From assembly GCA_963628165.1 (NCBI GenBank), contig CAVGEG010000001.1, forward strand, positions 1 to 64,000: DNA of 64,000 bases, given 5' to 3'. Of this stretch, positions 16,173 to 25,777 are shown in pieces; position 1 is the stretch's first letter; every line of letters starts with the position of its first letter. Position numbers and translations under genes: made by a program. Under the pieces are notes generated by a model. The model had not been told where the DNA came from, ran no database searches, and was given only the letters and a program-made list of their open reading frames with translations. Source of the stretch: RUG369 sp963628165 (GTDB lineage: Bacteria; Planctomycetota; Planctomycetia; Pirellulales; Thermoguttaceae).

Positions 16173-18224
16173 GTGACGACGACATTTAGAAACTATTGGC
16201 GACAATTCTTTTGCGCGCTTGTCTTTGCGCTTGCCGTTCCCTCGGTCGTTATGGGCGCGGAGGGTAATACCGCGCCGCGACCTTTTGTTGAAGAATTCCT
16301 CGGCAACAAGATCGACATGCGTAAGGCGCAGCGCGCCGCGTTTCTTGAGGAAATCGACGCGGCGAGTCGTCTGTGGGTAGAGGAATATGAACGCGTGAAG
16401 ACCCCCGCCGATATTGAGGCGCGTCAGAAACGTCAACGCGATTATTTTCTCAGCGCGCTCGGCCCGATGTGGGATCGCGCGCCTTTAAACGCGCAAGTAA
16501 CCGGCCGCGGCGAAAAAGAGAAATTCCGCTATGAAAATATCCTTTTTGAGAGCGTTCCAGGGTTTTACGTCACGGGAGTTCTCTTTCTTCCGAAAGAGGA
16601 TCGTTTTCCTGGGCCTTATCCGGCGCTCCTGGTAACGGAGGGACACTCGGTAGAGGGAAAAGAGTGGGAACGGTATCAGGGAATCGGAATCCTCGCCGCC
16701 GTCAACGGCATAGCGGCTTTCGTCATGGATCCGATCGATCAGGGGGAAAGACTCCAGTATTTGAACGAGAATGGAAAGCCTGTCGCGACAACCGTACCCG
16801 CTCATAATTTGGTTCAGGCAGGTTCGATCTTGGTGGGGCGCAACACGGCGACTTTTGAGATTTGGGACGGAATGCGCGCGATCGATTATTTGGAAAGTCG
16901 CGAGGATATCGTGAACGATAAAATCGGCGTGTGCGGGACTTCCGGCGGAGGGACGCAGTCGGCGTATTTGCTCGCGTTGGACGAACGAATCGCGATGGGC
17001 GCTCCTTCGTGCTATATTTGCGGCTTCTTTGGGAATTTAACGCACGAACTTGGCGTTCAGGACGGCGAGCAAAACATTTGGGGGCAAGTTCGGGCGGGAA
17101 TCGACCACGCGGATTATCTCATGATGCGCGCGCCGACGCCGACGCTCCTTTGCACGTGCACGAAGGACTTTTTCAATTCCGACGACGCGTGGGTTTCTTA
17201 CCGTTACGCGCTTCGTCTCTATTCGCGCCTAGGGGCGCAGAATCGTCTTTCGATCGTCGAATCGGACAGTGGCCACGCGTATACGGAAGAAGCGCATATT
17301 GCGACGATTCGCTGGGCTTTGCGCTGGCTCGCGGGGCGCGACGTCGAGACGCTTGAGCGCGACGCGACGCTTCTTACGAAGGAAGAAATACGTTCGTTAA
17401 AGGATCAACCGAGCGTCATATATCTTCCCGGCGCAAAGACGGCGCGCGAATTGAACGTCGAACTCGCCGATCAACTGGCGGAGGCGAGGCGTGCCAAATG
17501 GACGGGGATCCAGTCTTCGGACGCGGCGCGACTCGTTTGCGAGAGAGTCGGTCTTCGCACTGGGAACGACGCGCCGAACGCTAGATTTTACATAGGGAGC
17601 ATGCGCGACGGAGATTACTTGCGCGCGTTTCAGACCGATCCGGGGATTTGGCTCACGGCCCGAGAAAATTTTGATTGCGGCATTTATCCGTCTTCCGACG
17701 CGTCGATTGATTCCTTGACTCTCGTCGTTAGCGACGTTGGTAGCCGGAGTCCCTTTGTCAACGAACTTTTTTCCTCTGCGAAAGACGCGCCTATAGCCGC
17801 CGTTGAACTCAGAGGATACGGCGATACCCAGAACGTCTGCGACGACTACTATCGCCATGCGCATTTTGGTCCCGACGGAGCCGACGCGTGCTATGCGTAT
17901 CTTCTCGGGAAGAATTACGTCGGTCTTCGCGCGGACGATCTTCTCGCAATGATTCGCCATTATCGAGAGAATTTGGGCGTTAAAACGATTCGTCTTATCG
18001 CGGAAGGTTACGCTGGAACCGTGGCGCTTGTCGCGGCGACGGCGGAGCCTGGCGCTATTACGAGCTTAAAACTTGTCGGAGAGCTTCCTACGTGGCGCGA
18101 ACTTCTTGATCGCGAATATGGGCCGATTCCCCTTACTAACGCGATTCACGGAGTGTTAAACGATTTTGATATTGACGATCTTAAGTCGTACTTGTCGAAT
18201 CAGGGCGTTTTGATAGAAGATTGA
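16173..18224 (+). CDS. Secreted two-domain alpha/beta hydrolase (acetylxylan esterase-like)
   Basis: A 683-residue protein with a signal peptide (FFCALVFALAVPSVVMGAEG). The first hydrolase domain carries PGPYPALLVTEGH, the nucleophile elbow GTSGG with Ser257, and a DSGHAYTEEAH segment that supplies the His, as in acetylxylan-esterase-like carbohydrate esterases. From about residue 420 a second, degenerate hydrolase-like domain follows, whose elbow reads EGYAG with Tyr613 in place of Ser. The GTG at 16173 is chosen because GGGGGAAAA lies just upstream; a TTG at 16158 is in frame. It probably removes acyl groups from an extracellular polysaccharide. The next gene starts 112 bases downstream. 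Confidence 0.8.
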   Translation: MTTTFRNYWRQFFCALVFALAVPSVVMGAEGNTAPRPFVEEFLGNKIDMRKAQRAAFLEEIDAASRLWVEEYERVKTPADIEARQKRQRDYFLSALGPMWDRAPLNAQVTGRGEKEKFRYENILFESVPGFYVTGVLFLPKEDRFPGPYPALLVTEGHSVEGKEWERYQGIGILAAVNGIAAFVMDPIDQGERLQYLNENGKPVATTVPAHNLVQAGSILVGRNTATFEIWDGMRAIDYLESREDIVNDKIGVCGTSGGGTQSAYLLALDERIAMGAPSCYICGFFGNLTHELGVQDGEQNIWGQVRAGIDHADYLMMRAPTPTLLCTCTKDFFNSDDAWVSYRYALRLYSRLGAQNRLSIVESDSGHAYTEEAHIATIRWALRWLAGRDVETLERDATLLTKEEIRSLKDQPSVIYLPGAKTARELNVELADQLAEARRAKWTGIQSSDAARLVCERVGLRTGNDAPNARFYIGSMRDGDYLRAFQTDPGIWLTARENFDCGIYPSSDASIDSLTLVVSDVGSRSPFVNELFSSAKDAPIAAVELRGYGDTQNVCDDYYRHAHFGPDGADACYAYLLGKNYVGLRADDLLAMIRHYRENLGVKTIRLIAEGYAGTVALVAATAEPGAITSLKLVGELPTWRELLDREYGPIPLTNAIHGVLNDFDIDDLKSYLSNQGVLIED

Positions 18225-18336
18225 AGATAAAGATCAACGATATACCGGATTACATGACGAAAAGCGCGCGATCGAGATATTGCGCGTCTTGTTGGAATTT
18301 ACAGGGAACGATCCCGAGATAATTTTAGGAGAAACG

Positions 18337-21300
18337 ATGCGACACAAGGTTCTTAGCGCGGCTTTATGCGCTCTCGCTTGTTTGTCATGCGTTGCGTCCG
18401 TTCATGGAGCGGGTGTGAAACACGAGACGAAGAGCTGGGATCATAACAGCACGGCGTTTTCGGCAGCTTCGCAGTATATTTCAGAGAATAGCGATCTCAA
18501 TCTTTTGACGTTTCCGGGCGCGAAGCTTGTTCGCGCGACGGAACTTGACGGCCCCGGTCTTTTGACCGACGGTCAGGGCGGCTCGTACGGCGGCTCCGGA
18601 CGCGTCGCGGTGAACGGCTCTCCTTCTCGCGCGGTTTACTATCTTGGCAAGGCGCGTAGGATCGCTGGGATTAACGTTTTCTCCGGGAATATCGACGAAC
18701 GCGGAAACCAAGACTTTGAAATTCGTCTTGCGAATAACGCGTCGAATCCTGGCGTTGAACCGAAATTCCCTGAAGAAGCGACGTTGACTTCCGGCGACAA
18801 GGTTCTCGGAACGAACGGCGGCGCGTTCCTTTCGTCTTTCACTCCCGAATCGGGAACGGCGCTTTTTGACGGCGAATACGACTGGGTCGAATTTCGCTTT
18901 TGGAAGACGTACAAGGTGAGCGCGGGCGACCCCGGTAAGAGCGCCTCTCAGGCGAGTAGCTGGGGCTCGATGATCGAAGTTCAAGTCCTTGGAGACGTCA
19001 ACGACGCGACGCTCTTCAACTCTGAAGAAGAACGCGCCGCATGGTTGTCAAAGATGAAAGCGCGTCGCCTTCGCGCCGAAATCGACAAGCTCGCACCTGA
19101 CGTCGCCTACTCGATCGAACATCGCGATTCCCTTCAGTTGGCGATTGAGGCGATGCTTGACGAATGGGAGGACGAACTTGGCGACGTCGATTGGGAAGAA
19201 CGCTTCGCCGATTTCGAGAAGCGCTTTGCCGACGAGTCCCTCTCTCAGGAGGACTACCTAGCGCTCGTCAAAGAATACGACGCCTTCCGTCGTGAAGTCT
19301 TGTTGAGCCATCCGATTCTTCATGAATTCGACGAAATCCTGATGCGCAAGACGACGAATCCCGCGCTCATGGCGAACTGGATTTCGAACGCGTCGCGCCA
19401 TAAGGGCAAGTACGACGATTCTCTCGTGACGTTGAACCTTCGCGACCTCAAAGCGCCGTTGCAAGAGATTACGCGCGGCCCCAACGAATCGTTCATCGGC
19501 GATATTTCGCTCCACTGGGACGCCGACCGCTGCCTGGTCACCGCTCTTTCGGACGCGAAGACGTGGCAAGTCTTTGAGTGCAACCTCGAAGACGGTTCGC
19601 TCCGTCAAGTCACTCCGGAAATGGGAGACGACGTCAATAACGTCGAAGGTTGCTACGTTCCCGACGGTTCGACGATCTTTGTTTCTTCCGCGTCGATGAT
19701 GGGTGTTCCCTGCATCGGCGGTAGCGACGTCGTCGGCAACCTCTATCGCGTCGAAGAAGACGGCAAAACCGTTCGTCAGCTTACCTTCGAACAAGACCAA
19801 GACTGGAATCCAACGATTCTTCCCAACGGGCGCATCATGTATCTGCGCTGGGAATACGTCGATATTACGCACTATTATTCGCGTTACGTCTTCACGATGA
19901 ATCCCGACGGAACGAACCAAGTCGAACATTACGGTAGCGGCGGCTACTGGCCGAACAGCACGTTCTATGCGAAGGCGCTTCCCGGCCAGTCGTCGAAGTT
20001 TGTCGGAATCGTTTCGGGACACCATGGCGTCGCTCGCGAAGGCGAATTGGTTATCTTTGATCCGTCGAAGGGGCGTCGTGAAACTACCGGCGTCGTTCAG
20101 CGCATCCCCGGTCGCGACAATCCCCCCGAAAACGTGACGATCGATCAACTTGTCGACAACGTCTATCCGAAATTCCTCTTTCCCTATCCGCTTGACGACG
20201 AACACTTCCTTGTCAGTTGCCGCATGACGCAGGCCGATTCCATTTGGTCTTTGTACCTTGTCGACGTCTACGACAACATGACGCTTCTTCGTTCTGAAGC
20301 CGATTACCATTTGCTCGAACCCTTTGCGCTTGTCGAACGCGACGAGCCGACGGAACTTCCCGATCGTACGATCGAGGGTGAAAAAACGTCGAACATCTTC
20401 ATCACCGACGTTTACTTTGGTCAAGGTTTACCGAAGGTTCCGCGCGGAACCGTCAAGAAGCTACGCGTTTACGCCGTCAGCTACGGCTACCGCGGAATTG
20501 GCGGTCACGACGTCTTCGGTCTTGAAAGTTGCTGGGACGGTCGTCGTCTCCTCGGCGACGCGCCGGTCTACGAGGACGGAAGCGCGTCCTTCAAGATCCC
20601 CGCGAACACCCCTGTCTTCATCCAGCCTCTGGACGAGAATGGCGCGGCGGTTCAGTTGATGCGTTCTTGGCTTGTCGGTATGCCCGGCGAAAATCAGAGT
20701 TGCATCGGTTGCCATGAAACGCAAAACGACGTTTCCCCGACTGTCGACACGATCGCGCGCACTTTGCCTCCTGTCGATCTCCAGCCCTTCTACGGTCCTG
20801 AACGACCCTTTACGTTCCTTGCCGAGGTTCAGCCGATCCTCGACAAGTACTGCGTCGGTTGTCACAACGGCGAGAAGCCCGATCGCCCTAATTTCCAAGA
20901 CACGACGCCCGGTCCTCACAACTTCTCGAACTCCTATCACGCGCTTGCGCGTTATGTTCGTCGTCCAGGTCCGGAAAGCGACGTTCGACCTTTCCAACCG
21001 ATGGAATATCACGTCTCCACCTCCGAGCTCGTGAAACTCCTTCGCAAGGGCCACTATAACGTTCAGCTTGACAAAGAAGCGTGGGAACGACTCTTCAGCT
21101 GGATTGACGTCAACGCGCCATACTTTGGAACGTGGTCAGAGGTCGCCAACGCCGGTCAAAGCGATCGCGTCAACGCTAGGTTGAACAATATTTCGGATCG
21201 CCATGTCGAGCTCAAGGCGCTCTATGCGGACAACGACTTGAATTTCGAATCCGATTCCTACGGTTGGGAACACGTGAAGCGTCCGGAATTCGTCAAGCCT

Positions 21301-22293
21301 GAAGAGAAGACGCTCGACTATACCGCGCCTTCCGTCCCGAATTGGCCTTTCGACGAGAAGACCGCGCGTTCCATGCAGGTTGAAAGCGCGTCCCTCAACG
21401 GCGCGACCCCAGAAAACGGCCTCTTCAAAGTCTCCGTGGAGTCTGAGTCGAAAGCGCGCGTCGCGCTTAACGACGAAATCTCCATCGAACTCGTTCGCAT
21501 TCCTTCCGGACAGTTCGTCATGGGAGACGAGAACGGTTTTGAAGACGAACTTCCGCGTTGCGTCGCGACGATCGAGAAGCCTTTCTGGATGATGACGACG
21601 GAAGTCACCAACGCGATGTACAAGCTTTTCGACTCGACGCACGACAGCCGTTTCATCGATCAGCAGTGGAAAGATCACGTTCTTCCCGGTTATCCCGCCA
21701 ATCTTCCGAATCAGCCCGTCATTCGCGTGAACTGGCAAGAAGCGACGGAATTCTGCGAATGGCTTACCGAAAAGACGGGAATGAAATTCCGTCTCCCGAC
21801 GGAAGCCGAATGGGAATGGGCGGCGCGCGCTGGTTCTTCGACCCCGATGTGGTTCGGCGGACTTGACGCCGACTTTGGGGCGTACGAAAACCTTTCCGAT
21901 AAGCAAACGACGAAATTCGTGGTTCAAGGCGTCAATCCTCAACCGATTGCGAATCCTCCGGCATGGCGCGCGTTCATTCCCCGCGTCGACGAAGTTGACG
22001 ACGGCAACATGATCGCGTCGAACGTCGGTAGCTACGAAGCGAATCCTTGGGGCCTCTACGATATGCTCGGCAACGTCGCCGAATGGACGGCGTCCGATTA
22101 CAAGGCGTATCCTTACGACCCGACGGACGGTCGCAACGCGAATTCTCTCGAAGCGAAGAAGGTCGCGCGCGGCGGTTCGTGGCGAGATCGCCCCAAGTGG
22201 GCGCGCGCCGGCGTTCGTAGCGAATACGAGTCGTGGCAACGCGTCTTCAACGTCGGTTTCCGCGTCGTTTGCGACGGATCCGTTGAGAAATAA
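18337..22293 (+). CDS. Giant secreted protein: HzsA-like propeller, two CXXCH haem sites and SUMF1 domain
   Basis: A 1,318-residue protein with a signal peptide and AGGAG before the ATG. The middle (about residues 370-780) has beta-propeller repeats such as YVPDGSTIFVSSASMMG and TILPNGRIMYLRWEY, like the middle domain of hydrazine synthase subunit alpha and TolB. Two c-type haem motifs follow: CIGCH at 789-793 and CVGCH at 839-843, the second inside an ILDKYCVGCHNG segment. Residues from about 1045 to the end are a SUMF1/EgtB/PvdO domain (VRIPSGQFVMGDENG, RLPTEAEWEWAARAGS, NVAEWTASDY, ARGGSWRD). The catalytic Cys pair of true formylglycine-generating enzyme is absent. It should act in the periplasm or outside. 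Its electron-transfer role and substrate are unknown; nothing here indicates anammox. Confidence 0.82.
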   Translation: MRHKVLSAALCALACLSCVASVHGAGVKHETKSWDHNSTAFSAASQYISENSDLNLLTFPGAKLVRATELDGPGLLTDGQGGSYGGSGRVAVNGSPSRAVYYLGKARRIAGINVFSGNIDERGNQDFEIRLANNASNPGVEPKFPEEATLTSGDKVLGTNGGAFLSSFTPESGTALFDGEYDWVEFRFWKTYKVSAGDPGKSASQASSWGSMIEVQVLGDVNDATLFNSEEERAAWLSKMKARRLRAEIDKLAPDVAYSIEHRDSLQLAIEAMLDEWEDELGDVDWEERFADFEKRFADESLSQEDYLALVKEYDAFRREVLLSHPILHEFDEILMRKTTNPALMANWISNASRHKGKYDDSLVTLNLRDLKAPLQEITRGPNESFIGDISLHWDADRCLVTALSDAKTWQVFECNLEDGSLRQVTPEMGDDVNNVEGCYVPDGSTIFVSSASMMGVPCIGGSDVVGNLYRVEEDGKTVRQLTFEQDQDWNPTILPNGRIMYLRWEYVDITHYYSRYVFTMNPDGTNQVEHYGSGGYWPNSTFYAKALPGQSSKFVGIVSGHHGVAREGELVIFDPSKGRRETTGVVQRIPGRDNPPENVTIDQLVDNVYPKFLFPYPLDDEHFLVSCRMTQADSIWSLYLVDVYDNMTLLRSEADYHLLEPFALVERDEPTELPDRTIEGEKTSNIFITDVYFGQGLPKVPRGTVKKLRVYAVSYGYRGIGGHDVFGLESCWDGRRLLGDAPVYEDGSASFKIPANTPVFIQPLDENGAAVQLMRSWLVGMPGENQSCIGCHETQNDVSPTVDTIARTLPPVDLQPFYGPERPFTFLAEVQPILDKYCVGCHNGEKPDRPNFQDTTPGPHNFSNSYHALARYVRRPGPESDVRPFQPMEYHVSTSELVKLLRKGHYNVQLDKEAWERLFSWIDVNAPYFGTWSEVANAGQSDRVNARLNNISDRHVELKALYADNDLNFESDSYGWEHVKRPEFVKPEEKTLDYTAPSVPNWPFDEKTARSMQVESASLNGATPENGLFKVSVESESKARVALNDEISIELVRIPSGQFVMGDENGFEDELPRCVATIEKPFWMMTTEVTNAMYKLFDSTHDSRFIDQQWKDHVLPGYPANLPNQPVIRVNWQEATEFCEWLTEKTGMKFRLPTEAEWEWAARAGSSTPMWFGGLDADFGAYENLSDKQTTKFVVQGVNPQPIANPPAWRAFIPRVDEVDDGNMIASNVGSYEANPWGLYDMLGNVAEWTASDYKAYPYDPTDGRNANSLEAKKVARGGSWRDRPKWARAGVRSEYESWQRVFNVGFRVVCDGSVEK

Positions 22294-22321
22294 AAGTCGT
22301 TGACGCGTACTCTTTAAAGGG

Positions 22322-22350
22322 CGCTCCTCCTCGAATTGCGAAGGGGAGCG
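22322..22350 (+). terminator. Probable terminator after the HzsA-like/SUMF1 gene
   Basis: CGCTCC pairs with GGAGCG across a 17-base interval and is followed by a T-rich but interrupted tract (TTCTTTCGTTGTT). Confidence 0.55.
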
Positions 22351-22400
22351 TTCTTTCGTTGTTACGATTTCGTTTAGAGTTGAAGATTAATCCCCATCCC

Positions 22401-22428
22401 TTGACAAGCTTTCGCAACGTGATAGACT
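22401..22428 (+). promoter_or_regulatory. Promoter of the rightward polysaccharide operon
   Basis: A consensus TTGACA is separated by 16 bases from TAGACT and lies about 90 bases before the acetyltransferase start. Confidence 0.7.
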
Positions 22429-22518
22429 GGAGCGAATTTTTAGTAGTTTAGAAGACGGGGGAAGGTCGAGGCGGCAGAGCGTTGGCTAATCAAACTCGTC
22501 TTGGAGGAAGTTGTTGGT

Positions 22519-23028
22519 ATGTCGTCCATTATTCGTCGCCTGGCTTCGTTGCGAAACGTCTACATAATGAACCATTTCATTCGATATTTCACCCTTCTTC
22601 CTACGATCTCAACGAAAATAGCGCCCGCGTTGCTACGCAAATGCGGCGTTAAAGTTGGTAAGAATGTTTTCATAGGTCAAGGCGTCTATTTTGACGCTCA
22701 TCCTGATGCGATCGAGATTGGGAACGACGTTATCATCGCGCCAAACGTCACGATATTGACTCATAAGCGTGATTTACGCGGTTATAAACGCGGAATGAAA
22801 TACCGCGAGGTTCCGCATGTTGTGAAGCCCGTGAAGCTTTGCGATAATTGTCTCATCGGACTAGGCGCGCTTATCATGCCGGGGGTCACGGTGGGAGAGG
22901 GCGGTTGTGTGGCGGCGGGCGCCGTCGTATCGAAGGACGTTCCTCCCCATACGGTTGTGGCCGGCGCTCCCGCGTCTCCGATTCGCGAATACCTTGAAGA
23001 CGGGGCAAGTCGCCGCATTGGCGCGTGA
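22519..23028 (+). CDS. Left-handed beta-helix O-acetyltransferase
   Basis: A 169-residue acyltransferase of the serine acetyltransferase/maltose O-acetyltransferase type. The hexapeptide repeats are visible as VGKNVFIGQGVYF, IGNDVIIAPNVTILTH and IGLGALIMPGVTVGEG. The end AAGAVVSKDVPPHTVVAGAP is the standard coil that closes these enzymes. It probably acetylates a sugar of the surface polysaccharide from acetyl-CoA. The ATG at 22519 has GGAGGA ten bases upstream; a TTG at 22501 is in frame. It is the first gene of a four-gene unit with pyruvyltransferase, flippase and dehydrogenase. Confidence 0.85.
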   Translation: MSSIIRRLASLRNVYIMNHFIRYFTLLPTISTKIAPALLRKCGVKVGKNVFIGQGVYFDAHPDAIEIGNDVIIAPNVTILTHKRDLRGYKRGMKYREVPHVVKPVKLCDNCLIGLGALIMPGVTVGEGGCVAAGAVVSKDVPPHTVVAGAPASPIREYLEDGASRRIGA

Positions 23029-23075
23029 CGGCGATTAAGTAATTGAACCTTCTATCCCTAAAGAAGGAGAATGCG

Positions 23076-24185
23076 ATGGGTGTTGCGGCGTTTATTAGAC
23101 GCGTGAATTTTCTGCGCAGTACGGTTAAGCCGTTGCATAAAGCGTACGGCGCTTTTTGTTTGCGACATGAATATGCGTATCGGGCGTCGGAGTTTCGTCG
23201 CGTTTTTGGCGCGCTTCAGCCGTCGTCAAAACCGCGCGTTTGGCATGTTTGTCTTCCTCATCACGGAAATCTCGGCGATCGCGCTCAAGCAGTGTGCATC
23301 CAAAAGTGGTTGCGTGACAATTATCCCGATCGCGAACTTGTCGAAGTCTACTCCCTCGGCTTTTTGGGCGCGAAAGAGTGGGCTAAGCGTCGAATCGTCG
23401 AACTCATGGGGAAAGACGATCTTATCTTTTTTCAAAGCGGCTATCACTTCACGGGCGAGTCGCGTCCCGAGCCCATCTACAATTGGTTTACCAAAACCTT
23501 CCCGAACAACAAATGCGTTTTCCTCCCCGTGACGGTCAAATTTAGTTCGGAGAGGATCAAAGATCGCATTCGCAAGCGCTATGAGAATCGCAACATAACG
23601 CTCATCGCGCGCGATAAAGAGTCTTACGCGACGGCGCAGGAGATCTTTCCGCGTCTTAAAACGATGCTCTATCCAGATATCGTGACGTCTTTGATCGGTC
23701 GCGTCGATCTTCAGCCCACGCAACGCGACGGCGTCCTCTTCTGCATGCGCAACGACGAAGAACGCGCCTTCGCCGAGGAGAAGTTGCAAGCGATTCTCGG
23801 CAAGTTTAGCGGCGTTCGTCACAAGTTGGTCGACACGAACGTCGGGATGGATTGTCGCCTTCCTCTCGATAAATACGAAGAGGCGTTCATGTCTCTCATA
23901 CGAGAGTTCTCGACTTACAAATGCGTCGTCACCGACCGTTATCACGGCATGATCTTCTCGCTAATTTCGAATACGCCGACGATCGTCATCAAGACGGCGG
24001 ATCATAAGGTTGCGTCCGGCGCGGAACAACTTCGCGAGTTTTTCCCAGACTTTTTGACGATTCCCGAGAATGAAGAAAAGTTGGCGGAACAAATTCGTCT
24101 TCGACTTTCGCAAGAGGGAGCGACTGTGAAGCTTCCCGATTTGCCATATCAACTTTATTGGTCGAAGCTCAAGTCGCTTATTTGA
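23076..24185 (+). CDS. Polysaccharide pyruvyl transferase family protein
   Basis: A 369-residue cytoplasmic enzyme that adds pyruvate from phosphoenolpyruvate as a ketal to a sugar, or a related member of PF04230. Landmarks are HGNLGDRAQAVCIQKWL near residue 50, FFQSGYHFTGE, and the C-terminal VVTDRYHGMIFSLI with APTIVIKT-like FxxIxNTPTIVIKT. The ATG at 23076 follows AAGGAGA with a five-base gap. An alternative TTG at 23043 is unlikely. It sits between the acetyltransferase and the flippase. Confidence 0.85.
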   Translation: MGVAAFIRRVNFLRSTVKPLHKAYGAFCLRHEYAYRASEFRRVFGALQPSSKPRVWHVCLPHHGNLGDRAQAVCIQKWLRDNYPDRELVEVYSLGFLGAKEWAKRRIVELMGKDDLIFFQSGYHFTGESRPEPIYNWFTKTFPNNKCVFLPVTVKFSSERIKDRIRKRYENRNITLIARDKESYATAQEIFPRLKTMLYPDIVTSLIGRVDLQPTQRDGVLFCMRNDEERAFAEEKLQAILGKFSGVRHKLVDTNVGMDCRLPLDKYEEAFMSLIREFSTYKCVVTDRYHGMIFSLISNTPTIVIKTADHKVASGAEQLREFFPDFLTIPENEEKLAEQIRLRLSQEGATVKLPDLPYQLYWSKLKSLI

Positions 24186-24226
24186 GTTTTTGAGTTTAGA
24201 ACAAGTCGAGGAGATGAAAGAAAGAT

Positions 24227-25660
24227 ATGGCGGGTAATAAAGCCGGACGGGTGGCGCGACTTCTAATCGACGTAGGGATCTTCGCTTTTGGAAGTCTGCT
24301 GAGCAAGATTGTTCAGTTCTTACTCCTTCCGCTTTATACGGGGTGGATGTCGCCTAGCGAGTTCGGCGTGGCGGAGTTAGTTTTTAACCTTTCGCAACTC
24401 CTGATGCCCCTGGCTACGTTAAGCGTCGCCAATGGCGTCTTCCGTTACGCGATGGATAAAATCGATCGGAAGACGCTTCTTTCGTCGAGTCTCTTCGTCG
24501 TATTGATCGGCGAGATTATCGTGACGGTAGGCGCGTGTTTGACGTCGCTCGTTAGGCCGTTCGACTACGTGACCTTTTTCTGTATCCTTCTTTTAGGGGA
24601 GGCGTTAAAGTCTGATTTTTCGAGCATCGTTCGCGGCTTTGGTTACTCCAAGCGTTTCGCGATGGGAGGGCCGGTCGAGGCTCTTCTTTTGGCTCTCTTT
24701 AATATCGTCTTTATCGGTTTCTTACAGTACGGGGTCACCGGATATTTGATTTCGCTCGTTCTTGCGAATTACTTGACGTCGCTTTACTATTTTCTCGCGG
24801 GCGGTCTTTGGCGGTACGTTGGCGTCAAGGGCGTCGACTTCGGGATGATTAAAGCGCTCCTCCGTTTCAGTATCCCGATGGTCTTCAATACGGCGATCTT
24901 CTGGTTCGTCAACATGTCGGGTCGTTTCATCATCATGTGGAACGGGGGTGAGGATTTGGCTGGTTGTTACATCGCGGCAAGTAAGCTCCCCGCGGTGATT
25001 AACATGGCGGTGACGATTTTTCAGCAGGCGTGGCAGATATCGTCGACGCGAGAAATTGACAGCGATTCGCGAGACTCGTTCTATTCGACAATATTCGTCC
25101 ACTACTTTTACTTTGTGCTTGGTTGTTCGGCGTTTGCTGTGGCGATCTGTCCGTTCCTTGCCGATATCCTTCTGAAGAATAGATTTAGAGAAATGGGATA
25201 CATTCTCCCGCTTCTTTTGACAATAGGTTTGTTGAATGGAATCAGCACGTTTTTTGGAACCTTTTACAACGTATTTAAACGAAATAATATGATCACCGTG
25301 TCGTCCTTCACGGCGTCGATCTTCGCCGTTTTCGGCGGCTACTTCCTGAATTTCATATGGGGCCCCGTGGGCGTCGCGATAGGAGGGATCGTCGGCTTTT
25401 CCGTGATGGTTGCGATCCGAGTCGTCGATACGCGTCGGCGCTTTGTGCGCGTGACGTGCAATTTAATTCCGATCGTCGCGCTGTCGATCCTCTACGTCAT
25501 GCAAGTGGTCGTAGGCACGTTGGAGCTATTTGCGGCAAGCGCAATCATCGGCGCGGCGCAGCTTTTGTTGATCTTCTTTTGGGAGCGTCGAACAATCGCG
25601 CGTCTGCCCGTTATGGTCAAGAATAAGATTAAAAACCGTCGCCTTAGCGCGTCGGAATGA
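24227..25660 (+). CDS. Oligosaccharide flippase (Wzx/RfbX-like)
   Basis: A 477-residue membrane protein with about 12-14 hydrophobic helices. The start LLIDVGIFAFGSLLSKIVQF followed by PLYTGWMSPSEFGVAELV is the typical Wzx/MVF opening ('L.PlyTr.ls..eyG'). It would move lipid-linked repeat units across the inner membrane for polymerisation outside. GAGGAGATG lies ahead of the ATG. No Wzy-like polymerase was recognised in the window, so the polymerase is either outside it or the locus uses another route. The gene follows the pyruvyltransferase by 41 bases. Confidence 0.85.
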   Translation: MAGNKAGRVARLLIDVGIFAFGSLLSKIVQFLLLPLYTGWMSPSEFGVAELVFNLSQLLMPLATLSVANGVFRYAMDKIDRKTLLSSSLFVVLIGEIIVTVGACLTSLVRPFDYVTFFCILLLGEALKSDFSSIVRGFGYSKRFAMGGPVEALLLALFNIVFIGFLQYGVTGYLISLVLANYLTSLYYFLAGGLWRYVGVKGVDFGMIKALLRFSIPMVFNTAIFWFVNMSGRFIIMWNGGEDLAGCYIAASKLPAVINMAVTIFQQAWQISSTREIDSDSRDSFYSTIFVHYFYFVLGCSAFAVAICPFLADILLKNRFREMGYILPLLLTIGLLNGISTFFGTFYNVFKRNNMITVSSFTASIFAVFGGYFLNFIWGPVGVAIGGIVGFSVMVAIRVVDTRRRFVRVTCNLIPIVALSILYVMQVVVGTLELFAASAIIGAAQLLLIFFWERRTIARLPVMVKNKIKNRRLSASE

Positions 25661-25777
25661 GCATATTTTTTTATAAAGCGTCCTCGGGGGATGGATTACA
25701 TTTCCACAATCGCCCGATATCCGCGTTGGCATAGGTAAGGCCTTTAAGTTGAATACGACCTAAGAATAGGAGTTGGA

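Noticed and set aside
21136..22239. Long minus-strand reading frame inside the HzsA-like/SUMF1 gene
   Set aside because: It mirrors the codon structure of the real gene and its product is an Arg-rich, featureless sequence.
18337..22293. Evidence for anammox metabolism from the HzsA-like domain
   Set aside because: Only one hydrazine-synthase-alpha-like part is present, in a fusion common in non-anammox planctomycetes; no other anammox gene is in the window.
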